Notes under the pieces: model-generated
The model's database searches: none
What the model saw: only the letters and a program-made list of their open reading frames with translations
What the model was told of the DNA's origin: nothing
Shown here: positions 49,876 through 61,617 of the stretch, one piece after another
Layout: each line of letters starts with the position of its first letter
How positions within the stretch are numbered: the stretch's first letter is position 1
Assembly: GCF_028502605.1 (NCBI RefSeq)
Contig: NC_079233.1
Coordinates: 6,882,001-6,946,000 of the forward strand
DNA from: Trichoderma breve
Taxonomy: Eukaryota > Ascomycota > Sordariomycetes > Hypocreales > Hypocreaceae
DNA: 64,000 nt
Direction of reading: 5' to 3'
Program-made: the position numbers and the translations under genes

Positions 49876-51101
49876 ATGCCCTCAGCTCTCGAGACACAGG
49901 CCGTGCGCCCCATTCACTACAAAATGACGTCGGATGCGAGATCTTCTGCTGCCGACAGCACTCAGCTGCCCTCCTTCTACTCTCCCCGAACCGCTGCAGT
50001 CGACACTCCCCAGAGCCGCGATGGCCAGCCAATCGACCATCTGTCGCTGTCGTCCAGCCGTGTCGACTCCCCCAAGACTCAACCTCCCCCGCCGTCTCTC
50101 CTCTCTCCAGCCTTCACTCCGCCGGCCACCCCGGGAAATCAGACACCCACAACCGCCGGTCTGAGAGGAATTCCGGTCGATAGCTCGATTGCAACTGGAG
50201 GATGCGGTAGCAAGAAGCCGAGACTGCTAGAAACATTACCCGAGGTACAATGCGTTGTCCGGGCCCGCATCCCCACCGTCAACGGAACCGAGATGTTCCT
50301 CCATCTATACACCAACAATGTCGACAACAAGGAGCATTTGGCCATTGTGTTTGGCAATCACATCCGGAGCGAGTCCCTGGACGCTCCCCGCGAGGGCGAG
50401 ACCGAGCTGGACCGCATGATTCGGGGCGCCTACACAGGCCGGCTGTACCCCGGCCGGACAACCAGCGGCATGGGCGGCCCTTCATCGGAGACGGAATCTC
50501 AGGAAGAAAAGACGCCCAACACAGATATACCCTTGGTGCGAATACACTCAGAGTGCTATACCGGAGAGACTGCGTGGTCTGCGCGGTGCGACTGCGGTGA
50601 ACAACTTGACGAGGCTGCGCGACTCATGGCGTTGCCGGGCAATAAAGCGGGCGGCATCATCATCTATCTGCGACAGGAGGGCCGTGGTATTGGTCTTGGA
50701 GAGAAGCTCAAGGCCTATAACCTGCAAGATCTTGGATCCGATACCGTTGAGGCAAATCTGCTACTGCGACACCCCGCTGATGCTCGAAGCTATGGCTTGG
50801 CCACCGCCATGCTCAGGGATTTGGGCCAGAAAGATGTGCGTCTGTTGACCAACAACCCGGACAAGATCCGTGCCATTGAGGGACCCAACCGGGAGGTGGT
50901 TGTAAAGGAGCGAGTGGCCATGGTGCCGCTATCATGGAAAGGCAAGGGCGGCTTCCGAAGCCAGGAAGTAGAGGGCTACTTGAAGACAAAGGTAAGAGAC
51001 GAACAGTGATTTGTTTATTAGACGAATGTTTTTTACTGACACTTGCTGTTTAGATCGAAAAGATGGGCCACATGCTAGATATGGGAGGACTATCCCAGTA
51101 A
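49876..51101 (+). CDS. RIB1: GTP cyclohydrolase II
   Basis: Catalyses the first step of riboflavin synthesis: GTP to 2,5-diamino-6-ribosylamino-4(3H)-pyrimidinone 5'-phosphate, formate and pyrophosphate. Exons 49876-50991 and 51054-51101 (62-nt intron, GTAAGA, branch ACTGAC, TAG, phase 0) give 387 residues. The zinc-binding segment [20 protein letters not shown] and the substrate loop [14 protein letters not shown] are intact, as is [10 protein letters not shown]. The N-terminal about 115 residues are Ser/Pro/Thr-rich and probably disordered, longer than in yeast Rib1. The last exon adds [15 protein letters not shown]; without splicing the protein would end five residues after the donor. Cytosolic, housekeeping gene. 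Confidence 0.95.
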
Positions 51102-51813
51102 TCTCAGCATCACCAACGAGGAAGCAGACGATGTGTACTATTTTTCCGTTTCGACTATCGGGCATTTCGGAGCATAAATGGAGTTTTTGTTTTTCACTTT
51201 CCAGTCCAAAATGGAAATCATGGTTGTTTTTTGTCAGTTGGCCTTTGTTTTTGGGTCACGTATATACCAGTTTGACTGCATAGGCTGGAGGAAAGCCAAC
51301 CAAGTCGCAAACCAACATAATTGCCAGCCAGCGATGCCGAGCATACAAAAGGATGATTTATCTAGAAAAAAAAATAATAAGTAAATGAATAAATAAAAAT
51401 CCACATTCAATAGAAACGAATCTACATACATGAGAGATGAAAGAACCGTGTATTGTTTTTTTTTTTCCTGTTCACGGTCCATCGGTGCCTTGAGACCCCT
51501 GGGCCATAAGATCTCCAGCTGGAAGTCAATTGAAGGTCATCCGTCACACGGGGCGAATCCCCACCGCTGTGCGGCTCCACTAAAATTTCAGCAGGACGAG
51601 GCAGCAGCAGCAGCTGATTGATGGCGATTCTACAGCGCGTCAAGGCTGCAAGAGAACCTTAATCCTCCACCGATTTTATCTCCAAATTTCTGCCGTCGCT
51701 CAAACTTCTCCAACACTTCGAATAACGTCTCCTCTCCTCTTCCGACTTTTCTCGTTCTCCCGAATTAACAAACCCGTCATGCCGCTGCATTGACGTCAAC
51801 ATCGCCGCTCAAC
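51102..51813. other. Intergenic: RIB1 3' region and coilin-like gene promoter
   Basis: Contains an A-rich tract (51365-51400), a T-run at about 51457-51468, and a CT-rich stretch before the next start. It holds the uORF listed below. Confidence 0.5.
51779..51793 (+). promoter_or_regulatory. Minimal uORF (4 codons) upstream of the coilin-like gene
   Basis: ATG CCG CTG CAT TGA encodes M-P-L-H and ends 20 bp before the main ATG at 51814. If it lies in the transcript, ribosomes must reinitiate or scan past it, which could lower translation. Transcription start is not known. Confidence 0.5.
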
Positions 51814-54800
51814 ATGCAACCTCAGGACATCCGCCTCCGGCTGGTGATCCGCCGCCACGGTCTCCCAGAGGTCAAGCTCCTGTGGCCATGCTCCTGCTCC
51901 GAGGACCTCACCGTCGCGAGAGTTCTGGAGCAGGTCAACGAGGTTGTGCCTCTCGAGAGCGGCGAATGGGGCCTTGAGGACTACGCCGTCGAGCTTGCTG
52001 ATGAAAAGGGCGAAACCTTTGAGTGTCTGCACTTTCAGCAAGTTGGTCGCATTCTGAAGGACGAAGACCAAGTCCTGTGAGTGGTTTTCCCTTTTCTTCT
52101 TCTTCATCTGCCCTGTCTAACCTTGCTTTTTGATAGCATTCGATCGCTCCTCACCGAAGACTTGAAACGACGGCGGCTCAGCGGACGGCATCAAATCTCT
52201 GACGATGGAAGGCACTTGGTCGACGGCCTCCCGTTCGGCAGGGCTTGGCGGCGACCTCCCCACGACCGTCCTCACATCGAATTACCCCCACGGAAACGTA
52301 TTCGAGTCTCTTCTGGGGCTGAGGATGACGAGGAAGAAGAACAGTCTCCGCTAGACCCGCGCCAGTTCCGATATATGGTCCCCAAAATTCCGCGCGTCAT
52401 CGACCTGAACCAGGACCAGTATTACGACGACGAGGATGATGAGGATGAAGACGACTATGAAGAATATGACAATGACTCGAGTTCAGTGTCCAACAGCCCT
52501 CCTTACGGAATACCCCATGTCAAAGATATATTAAAAGACATAGATGAGTATACCGACGAAGAGGAAGATGATGAGGATCTGGAAAGGGAACTGCAATTAC
52601 TAAGGGAAGAAGCTGGCGCCGATATCAACAGCCTTCAAGCAGACAACTCCAACTCTTCTCAATGCGAAGAGGGAGATGATGAAACCGACTACCAGCATGA
52701 CCCAAGAGACCTAGGCCTGGGTCGATGCTTAGATCCATTGGAAAAAGTTCCAAGTCCGTTCGGCAGGGCAACTCCATCTTCAGCTGCCCCAGCTGCGAAA
52801 AATTACACCAACGTACCTGTGGAAATCCTCATAACTGTATTCCAGACAGCATTTCCCGAGTTAAACGCAGATATCAGAGATATTCTGAACCGAACGAACA
52901 AGGATCTGAGAAAAGCGTTCTTATCGCTCAGTATGCTTTGCGAACCCCTTTGCACTTTTGATCAAATGATGGACGACTCTTATTTTCATCTCGCTCCATT
53001 CGCTCGTCGCGATGCGAGTGGTAGCGTCGCCAAGCCGGTTGAGCAGGGCAAGTTGCCTCCATTTGACACTCTCAAGGGGGTAACTAAAAAGCCGATGATT
53101 GAAGAAGTCGATGATTCGGAAGATTCTACAACAAATGGTGTTCCAATCCCCGCCGCAAAATCGAAGCAGAGCTGGTTTATGAAGGGCAACAAGTCTCTAG
53201 ACTCAGATTCTGACGATGCAAAAGCGACGGAAGATTCCAAGAGGGATTCCGAAAGTGATTCGGAGAGTGATTCGGAGAGCGACTCGTCAAGCGACTCCGG
53301 CAATGCTTCTCTAGACATTGAATCGTCAGACGGAGAAGAAGACGGCCAGATTAGCAATCATCCTGGGATAACCGTTGTCAATGATGAGTCAAGCGATGTC
53401 TCGTCAAGTGAAAGCTCTGATGACGACAGTGACAGCAGCAGCATAGATGCTGAGCAGAATGCTCAGCCTGGCCCTAAGGATCAGGTCGAAAGCTCGTCCG
53501 ATGTGAGCAGCAGCGAGTCTAGTGAATCGGATTCATCCGAGTCTGCTGAGTCTGAGTCTGAGTCCGAATCTGAGTCCGAGTCAGAATCAGAATCTGAATC
53601 TGAATCAGAAGTGGAAGAAATTTCGTCAAAACAACCGGTGCTGGTACCAGCTCAACAGCGTTATGCCACGATTCAACCACAAGTTCGGACACCTGCCAAA
53701 GTGGAAGTCACCGGCCTTACCCGAACGCAAAAGCGAAATGCTAGAAGGAGACGCCTCAAGGCTTTGAAAGAACTGGATCCCGAGTCACCCAAGTTGGCAG
53801 ACAGCACTGGAGAAGATGCCATGAGCGAAGATTTCTTGGCACGAAAGAAAGCCCTCCTGGCTGCCATTCTTGATGAAACTCACGAAGGTGACGATGCACA
53901 CAACGAAGCGGGGATGGAAGATGCTCCTTCTCTGGATGCGGCGCCAAAAGAAGACTCGCGAGAGACTAAGACGAATGCCCCGAATGCAGAGGAGACAGAG
54001 GTGCCGGATCCCAAAGTTGAGCCAGCAAAGCGCCACGCTCGTGTGGATATGGGTGCAGGTCGGCGACTGGTGTTTGGTGCTCTAGGCTTAAAGGCCCCAG
54101 CGAACAAAGCGGACGAGCAAAAAATTCGCGACAGTCTGATGAAAGATGTTCGACCTCTTGTCAACCCACGAGTACAGGACGCCGGTGCAGACGATGCCAA
54201 CGACCAGCCGCAGGACGATAACGATAACGAGGATCCGGATGCGTGGAGGGAAAAGATCATCTACAAGGCCGTGGAATGCTGCCATGAGAACATGACGCTT
54301 AGCGAGCCTCCGTTTCCCTTTGTCCAACGCTGGGACCCTCAGCAGAATTATGGTGCCATGAAGAAACGGAAGCGCGCATCGGAAAACTACCAAGCCGATA
54401 CATCCTACGATGACTCGACATATTACTACGACGATGAGGCTGAGGAAGAGTACGTAGCAGAGACCAGGAAGAAGAGCAAAAAGAAGAAAGGAAAGTCTGT
54501 GAGCCTGCAACATGGCAGCGTAAACGAGGACGAGCAAGACGTGGTACTAGACTATGACGAAGTACCCGCCAAGAGCAGCCAGTTCACAGACGTAGACGAT
54601 CTTCCGTCTTTGCCCAAAGACGTCAAGGCGCTGCCTCTTCTAGAGCCTGCGTCCGCTCAGCCTGGCATGGTCATTACATGGAATCAACTGGTCATGTCAA
54701 AAGCTACGAATTGGCAACCAGAGATGTTACCAGTTACTGGCCTGATCGTTCCTGGGGGCGAAAACGGTGCCGTCAACGTCATTTTGGCAAGGCGAGACCG

Positions 54801-56400
54801 CGAAGACAACGAAAAGACCTACGATGAGATCACTGGAGAGCGAATCTACGGCAAATTCGAGATCCCCGACGATCTAGAAGAGGGCGATGAAGAAGAGGAC
54901 ACAGGGTTCAGGTCGCTACAGTGGGCAGAGATGATTGAGCCTCGCATTCTGCAACAAGCACCCGCCGATGAAGTGGCTCAAACATCCGCAGATGCCGCAG
55001 CAGCGGCCGCAGAGGAGGAGATGCCGTCGGCCCATGACAAGGTAAGCGAATTCCAGTCGGGACAAGATTCCTTGGAGAGCGGATTCAGCACGGGACAGGT
55101 GCGAGCTGCTATTGAAGATGATTTGATGCACGATTCTCTTGGCACACAAACCCACCTAGAGACGGCTTCAATACAGTCTGGTCAACGACTGCCGAGGCTG
55201 GACCTTTCCATTTCTGAAGTGCAAATATCCACTGCCAGCAACAGCTTCGAGCACATTGGCCACCACCACCCCAAAGTAGTAGACGCCCAATCGGAACACG
55301 TGCTGACCGCTGCCGCCAACCCCCCAAATGCATATTCTCCAAAGCTGAATCGTTGGGTAGAGCGTGGAGACGAGACAGCTGCTGACCAAGAGGCAGAACT
55401 AGGACCTAGCCTAGCGGATGCCGTAGCAGAAGAGGTCTCGAATTCTGGCACGCTTGCATCGAAGAGGACAGAGTCGTCTGAAGATAATGGAGGAGGAGAG
55501 GAGGAGAGAGAGGAAGAAGGACGAAACTTGGCGGACGGCGGCAATGGCGCGTCGATAGCGAGCGACTCAAACTTGATCATTGCCTCATCGCAGTTCAGCG
55601 TCCCGAGTGGGCGACAACCACGAACGAGCTACTCCCTTGCAGAGGGTGCACACGACACGATTATCCCCGAAACATTGCCACAACTACGCGAAACCACACC
55701 AATAGAGAGTCACTCAAAGTCTCAGAGCACACCGTCCAGCCCCGCTAGCAGCAGCTCGTTTCCATCGCTGGAGCAGATATTCATGTCAGCTCAGCCCACA
55801 CAAAGTTCCGGGAGAAAGAGAGAGACGCCTTCGTTTTCAGCGAGTCAATCTGTGCCTGCACGGGATGCGGAATACGAAGAAGCGATGCGCAAGCTTGACG
55901 AGGGACATGAATCGGATACTGTGCCCGCGAAGGAAGAGCCAGAGGAAGAAGCAGTAGTGGAGAGAAAACTTTTTCCTAACGCGACGCAACCATCGTTACC
56001 CGCACACCACTTGGATCAAGACCTTCCTACACCGCGGATTTCTCTTTCTCAATCTGAAAAGGCCAAAGAGAGCAAGTCACAATTTGCTATTCCGGCGGGA
56101 AGTCAGATTATCGTCTTGAGCTCCAGCCCAGCCTCGAGCAACGGTGTGCCTGATGAGGACAATGGAACAGACAGTGAGAAGGGGAAACCGACGCGGAAGC
56201 GAGGCTTGCTGCCTACGGGCCCTGGATGGGTGAGGAAGGGTCCTCGGCACGAGAGAGATGTGTCGGGTAAAACTACGACAAAACCCGCGCCGGCAGCTCC
56301 ATCTAGAACCAGTCGGCGAAGGAGGTTAAATAATGAGGCTCTTGCGATGGCACCACTTGTGAGCCCCGTTAGCAAGCAAAAGGGGGGGAGAAGGAGATAG
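51814..56400 (+). CDS. Coilin-like nuclear protein, very large (1508 aa)
   Basis: Exons 51814-52076 and 52137-56400 (60-nt intron, GTGAGT, branch GTCTAAC, TAG, phase 2). The N-terminal about 90 residues look like a ubiquitin-like domain (IRLRLVIRRHG...FQQVGRILKDEDQVL), the position of coilin's self-association domain. Then come Arg-rich and very acidic stretches, a long Ser/Glu/Asp run (about residues 450-585) ending in repeated Ser-Glu, and several basic, nuclear-type patches. At about 925-985, LPLLEPASAQPGMVITWNQ and NWQPEM..VTGLIVPG resemble the atypical Tudor-like C-terminal domain of coilins. Coilin scaffolds Cajal bodies for snRNP and snoRNP assembly. The extra 500 Ser/Glu-rich residues after the Tudor-like part are unusual. 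Homology is by eye, so coilin is a hypothesis; the gene itself is certain. Confidence 0.85.
53221..53620 (+). repeat. Ser/Glu/Asp-coding low-complexity tract
   Basis: Inside the coilin-like gene: degenerate GAGTCTGAGTCC-type hexamers encode alternating Ser-Glu, preceded by Asp/Ser-rich blocks. Such tracts are usual CK2 phosphorylation targets and vary in length between strains. Confidence 0.8.
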
Positions 56401-56663
56401 AATATTCCTAAGGTGGCTCTCTATGTGGCAGTAATGGTAGTTACCACTTGGGGTATCACGAAGAGCCTGTCGGTGATGATACCATGTATAGATTAAACTC
56501 TGTATAAACAAGAGACAGAAATATTAATATTAGAAAACATAGGTGTTCTCCTTACTGTTTTTATACAGTAAGCAGCTCTATAAACAGTTACAGTCATACA
56601 TCATACTTCAACTACCTAATTTCATTTTTGTAACTCGCGATAATAACAAATTTCCAAGCCATC
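56401..56663. other. Short convergent intergenic region
   Basis: AT-rich 3' flanks of the coilin-like and lactonase-like genes. Nothing further seen. Confidence 0.5.
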
Positions 56664-57902
56664 TTAATAAGTAAGTACTGCCATACCGTTAAAGTCCGCA
56701 GCAGCCCCGAGAGAACTCGTGTTATACAGTTCAACAAGTTTAGGAATGCGCTTGTTGCTCTCACTCAGGTCGATAACTGACACCGCAGAGTTTCCCTTGC
56801 GAGTATAAAGGAAATTGCCCACAAAGGCAAAGTCAAAGGAACCGCCTGATGTAGCCGGGAGCGGGATAACGTATTTGATGGTTTCCCTTGTGGCATCCAG
56901 CACGGTGATGTCGGCAACTCCGCCATCGCCCAGGAAGACGAGGTCGTAAGCGGGCACGTATTTGATCCAGCAAGTGGCCATTTGGCCGGCGACGTCGATG
57001 ACACGGCTTACGCTGACTTTGTGATCGGGAGTGATGTCTAGGAATGCAGCGCCAAAGGTGGTGTCTGCAATGACTGCGCGTCTGTCGGAGATGAAGGTTA
57101 AAGCAAAGTCGGCGTGTAGCTGCGAAGGTCGTGAAATAACAGGGTGATCGCTTGGCACGCCGTTGATCAGCGGGTAGACATAGATATAGCCTGGAGTTGT
57201 GTTGTTGTTACTGCCATCTCCCTTGACGGTGACAAAGATGGCAGTCTGGGAAGGGTTGAAGAGAATATCAGAGACAGTCCCTGCCGCTGCAGGAGGAGGT
57301 GTTGGCTCATTGACTTTCAACGGCTTCAGTTTGCCCAAAGGCTCAAGACGACCCTGTTTGGAGATGGAATAGCATTGTACGCCAGGTACGGCACCGCTGT
57401 TGGCTACACATGCAAGTCTGTGCTTGGCTGACAGTGCCACTGTGTTGGGATACTCGCCGCCGGTTGATACGGGCTTTCCGGCTAATATAGGTCGCGAAGG
57501 ATCGTTTTCGGGGATTTCGAATAATGATACGGTGTTTGAACCGGAATTCAAAGTGAGTAGCCATGGGTAATCGATAGCGAGGGCATCTTGAGAGTGCAAT
57601 CCAGCTGATATCAGTTAGCATATCAAATCGTATGGGCTCAGCTTGCATCGTATATACTGCTTACCAGGAACAAGTTGTCCATTTGCGCCGGCAATACCGA
57701 AACCTTTGCCGCCGGTGGGCGTGTGGCGTGGTTCAGACAGCTTGCCATCTCGGCCAATGCTCAGTGAAACCACTGATGATCCCGTAGGGTTATCTTGGAG
57801 GAAGTATAGTTCGCCTTTGCTAGGATTCTGCGGCTTAGGGAAGGCACTGGCTAGATGCACCTCAAGCGCAAGGAGAGGGAGGGATAAGGTGAAAAGCTTC
57901 AT
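56664..57902 (-). CDS. Secreted lactonase-like seven-bladed beta-propeller protein
   Basis: Exons 57665-57902 and 56664-57604 (60-nt intron, GTAAGC...CAG, phase 1) give 392 residues. Signal peptide MKLFTLSLPLLALEVHLASA. The body is a string of repeated propeller blades, each with a small hydrophobic strand set (LLTLNSGSNTVSLFEI, NTVALSAKHRLACVANSG, SDILFNPSQTAIFVTVKG, DLVFLGDGGVADITVLD), as in 3-carboxymuconate cyclase/6-phosphogluconolactonase-like proteins. Those enzymes are intracellular in aromatic catabolism or sugar metabolism, but many fungi have secreted relatives of unknown function, and this is one. The active-site residues were not traced. The 5' exon ends inside GANGQLVP, and the join gives QLVPAGLHSQDALAID, a good fit. 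Confidence 0.8.
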
Positions 57903-60142
57903 GCTGATCTTTGATATAAATAGGTGTAAATATTAATAACTTTCAAAGGGGGCGAGAAAGAAAGAGGAGATGGTTATAGAGTAAATAGAAAGTCTGATGA
58001 TGCTCTGACTGAAAGATGTATACCAGTCGTCGTCTCTCATGTTCTTTTTATATCCTTTCATACCGGCTGTCCGACTTTTTGTATACATGTAGGCAATTGA
58101 TGCTATTGCCTATAGTAGCTATTGCCTATAGTAGCTAATAATCAGGGGAAATCCGCCATGATGGAATCATTGCTTCTGACTTAGGCAAAGTGTGGGATCT
58201 TTGCGGAGTTTCATGCACAGCATACAATCTTCGGCACATCGTAGCCGTGCTAGCGCTTACAAGGAAGGGGAGCTTTGAGAGAGCATTGGCTTCATAACAA
58301 TGCTTGTATCCCAAGAAGGCAACGAACGGCCAGGGGTTCGTCTGGAATCTCCCGCATCGTCGGCAACGACAATAGGAGAGATGAAGTTATCGTCGTATAA
58401 GTCGCTGCATGTTTTGCGCCTAATTGGCCCCGAAGCGGTGGAAATTCAGCCCGAGATACGCATAGCCTGTGTTTACTGGACTACGCATAGGGCTGAGAAG
58501 AGTAATCATTTTTTGGAATCTAGCACATAACATATATGACCTCTCTACTCCTTATTCCCACGGCATAGCCGAGTTTCTTGGGTTTTCGTCATAGTTACCT
58601 CTACGTAGCCTTGTTCTTCGAGAACGACCATGCTATAACCAATGGAAGCTTATCAACCAATAACAGAAGTGTTGAACACTACTCATTACCATTTACTATG
58701 ACATAGGAAAGCTGCGAAGTACATATTTATAAGGAGTATTAGCAAACTGATATACATGGGAAAACACAATTGCGATTTCTCGTGATATCTATTGGCTTGT
58801 AATAGCTCGGCTTGTTAAAGCGCTAGAGAGAGCCCTGAGGATGTAGGGTAGGGACTCGAACCACCGAGTACATGTATTTTCTATGCTGTTTCATCGTCTT
58901 GTGAGCAAACAACCATTCTGGTGCAGTATCACTTCTTGGCGGTATTACTAGCACTGCTAGGCAGCTTCATGTAGGCAGCTGCAGCCATGTTTGCACTGGT
59001 TTGATGGCAGCGCGTTTCACCACGTCGAGCATCACATGGCTGAGGTGTTGGTGGCGTGATTGGTTGGTTGGCCTCTGCTTGTTTAGTGTAGTCAATGAGC
59101 TGGCGATGGTTTAACCCACTGCTAGCGGGAGGGGGAGTCAAGCTCAATAGTGGACTGTGGAAGAATTAAAGTGTCCGTGTATTACGGTGCTGTAGTGTGA
59201 GCACACCTGGAGCCAAGGAATGGGACAGGGCTGATGTGCGGGTTGAGGAGGAAGGGGGGGGGGGGGGGGGGGGGGGACTTGCATGGTTGCATGGACGGGG
59301 GTTGAAAGGGGACGATCGCCAGCCAACCATTTGAGGCTGAAGCGGTGCGTTTTGGGATGTAGCATTTCGTTGGAGGACAGCCGTGTTTTTTTTGGAGTTG
59401 GCGATGCGGGATTGATTGGTGAAAGAGGAGCGACAACGATGGGGGGGTTTTAGGGTATGCTTTCAGGGAGTGCAGAGGATACTGTGGTGCAAGAACTGGA
59501 TTTACTTGTTTTCAATTGTTCAACGAACGACGCATCATGGTGACTGATTGTGGTGTCGTAAGAGGGGATATAAAGGGCGCTGATGAAGGACAGTGAAACA
59601 TTGATGAGAATGCTGCGGTGCTGTGTGTTGTGTTTGATAATAAGAGCCCGGTCATCAGCGTTCGTTCGTCGGGCACGAATGACGGATTGACTCATTCTAT
59701 GTTGTTTGCTTTTTTGGTCTCCTCTGATTTAAATCTCTCATTTTTTCTCAATTTGAATTTCTCTTCTTTCTTATTTTAAGCTTTTCTTTTTTGTGTTGGG
59801 TTTCTCGGGCCTGAGTACAACAAACTTTCTCACTCGGGGGGCGATATTGCGATTGTCACGATTCCCCGATTTAATCGTCTGCTCCGGGGCCTGATTGTCG
59901 ATGCTCTGCACTTGCACTGCGCAATTACATCAAGGCGATGTTTCAGCTGGAGCGAAGATCTGATCTCGAAGCAATCAACTTTCCTTGCTTTATCTCTTCT
60001 TCTTCATATTTTTTTCTCCCTTTGCAGGGTTGAAACTCGCTGACGTCTACGATCTTCCAATTGCACGCCCAAAAACTGCCCCGAGCTTCAGAGTTTCCGC
60101 AGTGGGGCCGGCCTATCCCAGCTCACGCTCACAGGCGCTGTC
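57903..60142. other. 2.2-kb intergenic region with poly-G run
   Basis: Divergent starts face outward. It holds the duplicated 17-mer ATTGCCTATAGTAGCTA at about 58102-58138, and the poly-G run at 59254-59276. CT-rich promoter sequence (59660-59850) precedes the next gene. The stretch GGTTCGAGTCCC on the minus strand at about 58852-58863 is not a tRNA. Confidence 0.45.
59254..59276 (+). repeat. Homopolymeric G run (23 nt)
   Basis: An uninterrupted run of 23 G on the plus strand, in non-coding sequence. Such a tract can fold as a quadruplex and slips readily; the length may also be a sequencing estimate. Confidence 0.85.
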
Positions 60143-60772
60143 ATGCGACACCCAAAGCGCCAGTCATGGTCTTGTGCCCTTTTCTGCGTTTTCTTTCTCT
60201 TCTTCTTCAACATTCTTACCAGCCCGGCTTTTGCACTTCCGGCGACGCCGTCTGCCTATATTTCAGCATCTATTTCAGCATCTTCAACATCTTCAACATC
60301 TTCAACACAGCTCGCGCCCTCGCGGAACAGAAAAACAGCCTCTTCAGCACCATCAGCGCCATCGCCGGGCCTCGGCAGCGAGACCCCACAAGCCACCGAA
60401 GGCGCCGCTCCAGCTCCAGCTTCAGGTGCATCGCCAGCGACCTCGACAACAGCGCCCGACGAGAGAATCCCGCAGCATTTGATCAAGCTTGAGCAGCTCG
60501 AGGACGCTGGAGTAAAGGCGGCTGCGTCTCTTCCTTCTCCTCCCCCTTACAAGCCCATCGTCACGCCGCCGCCGGACCAAGACTCCCAGCTGGCCAAGAT
60601 GGGCTACAGCATGACGACGTTTTACACCTGCGACACCATCGGTGGCCAGGAACACTGCGGGTGGCACGTGCCTGTTCTCAAGGCGGATGCGCCGACGACG
60701 AGGACGGATGTTCGCGTGGTGCTGGCAGTGGTGAGCTGCTTGGCCGGAATACTGGCCTGGGGATTGGTGTGA
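60143..60772 (+). CDS. Ser/Thr/Pro-rich secreted or membrane protein, unknown
   Basis: A single exon of 209 residues. The N-terminus (ALFCVFFLFFFNILTSPAFA) is strongly hydrophobic, a signal peptide or anchor. Then comes a Ser/Thr/Ala-rich stretch of low complexity, a linker PPYKPIVTPPPDQD, a compact conserved-looking unit with two Cys (SMTTFYTCDTIGGQEHCGWH), and a hydrophobic C-terminus (VVLAVVSCLAGILAWGLV). That fits a small GPI-anchored or single-pass wall protein with a mucin-like stalk. No family recognised. Frames of other phases overlap but lack the signal sequence. The unit with TTFYTCDTIGG would be the best query for related proteins. Confidence 0.7.
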   Translation: MRHPKRQSWSCALFCVFFLFFFNILTSPAFALPATPSAYISASISASSTSSTSSTQLAPSRNRKTASSAPSAPSPGLGSETPQATEGAAPAPASGASPATSTTAPDERIPQHLIKLEQLEDAGVKAAASLPSPPPYKPIVTPPPDQDSQLAKMGYSMTTFYTCDTIGGQEHCGWHVPVLKADAPTTRTDVRVVLAVVSCLAGILAWGLV

Positions 60773-61617
60773 ATGGTGAATGAGAAGTAAAGAGAGAGGA
60801 AGAGGAAGATGGTTGACTTGGATCACTCACGACAGCACGCATGGGACACACACACAACACACACACACACCCAAAAATTGGCTTACGAAAACATAACTTG
60901 GTACCTGTATTTTTTTTTTGTCTTTTGTTTTAACCGGATGGACGGTAAACGGATCGAATGGCTTCCATTGTTGGAAGGGCTTCCCTTTTGGGAGCTATTG
61001 GGCGGACGGATGGCTGGCCTGGGCTTGTGCTTTATTTTAGGCTGTCGATGATATCATTGGCCGCGGATGTTATGAGGAGTTACTGTTATGAGCTGGGCGT
61101 TTGGATACGGATTATACCTCTGAGACTGGATTTGTGTATTTTGTTTCTATTATCATTATTACAATCATGACTAGACTGATACAATTTTGGCATCCATTAC
61201 AGCCATCATGCTTACACTGCATCTTGATTCTTTGCCACCTACCAAGTATTGTTAGTCCGTATTATACGAGCTTCAAGGGCCGTGAATGCTCAAGAATTGA
61301 ATGCAGTGCAACAGCAGCTCCACAGCGGGGTTCCAACTTTTGGTAGCGGGGCGGCGGGGTAAAAACTGCTGCAATAGCGCAGACCTTACTGAGAACAGGG
61401 CAGTAGAAGCGCTGAAGAGTCGAGCTTTGTGAATCCAAGCTCCAATCACAGCTCCATCATCACAAACGCCTTTCTTTTCCAGGTTCCTGCTTGTCGGTCT
61501 ACCTGGCACCGATTTTTTCTAATCCTCCCACCTTTTCCCATATTCTCTCGTCTTGTTCCTCTATTCAATTCTAGATACCCATATTCATCATAAACATCAA
61601 CATCACCATCACCGAAA
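60773..61617. other. Intergenic with CA microsatellite
   Basis: A short (CA)n tract with one interruption lies at about 60846-60871 near the 3' end of the upstream gene. The right part is the phosphomannose isomerase promoter and CT-rich 5' UTR. No other gene. Confidence 0.5.

Noticed and set aside
58835..58905. Minus-strand GGTTCGAGTCCC, like a tRNA B-box
   Set aside because: T-stem pairing is broken at two positions and there is no acceptor stem or A-box at the right distance.
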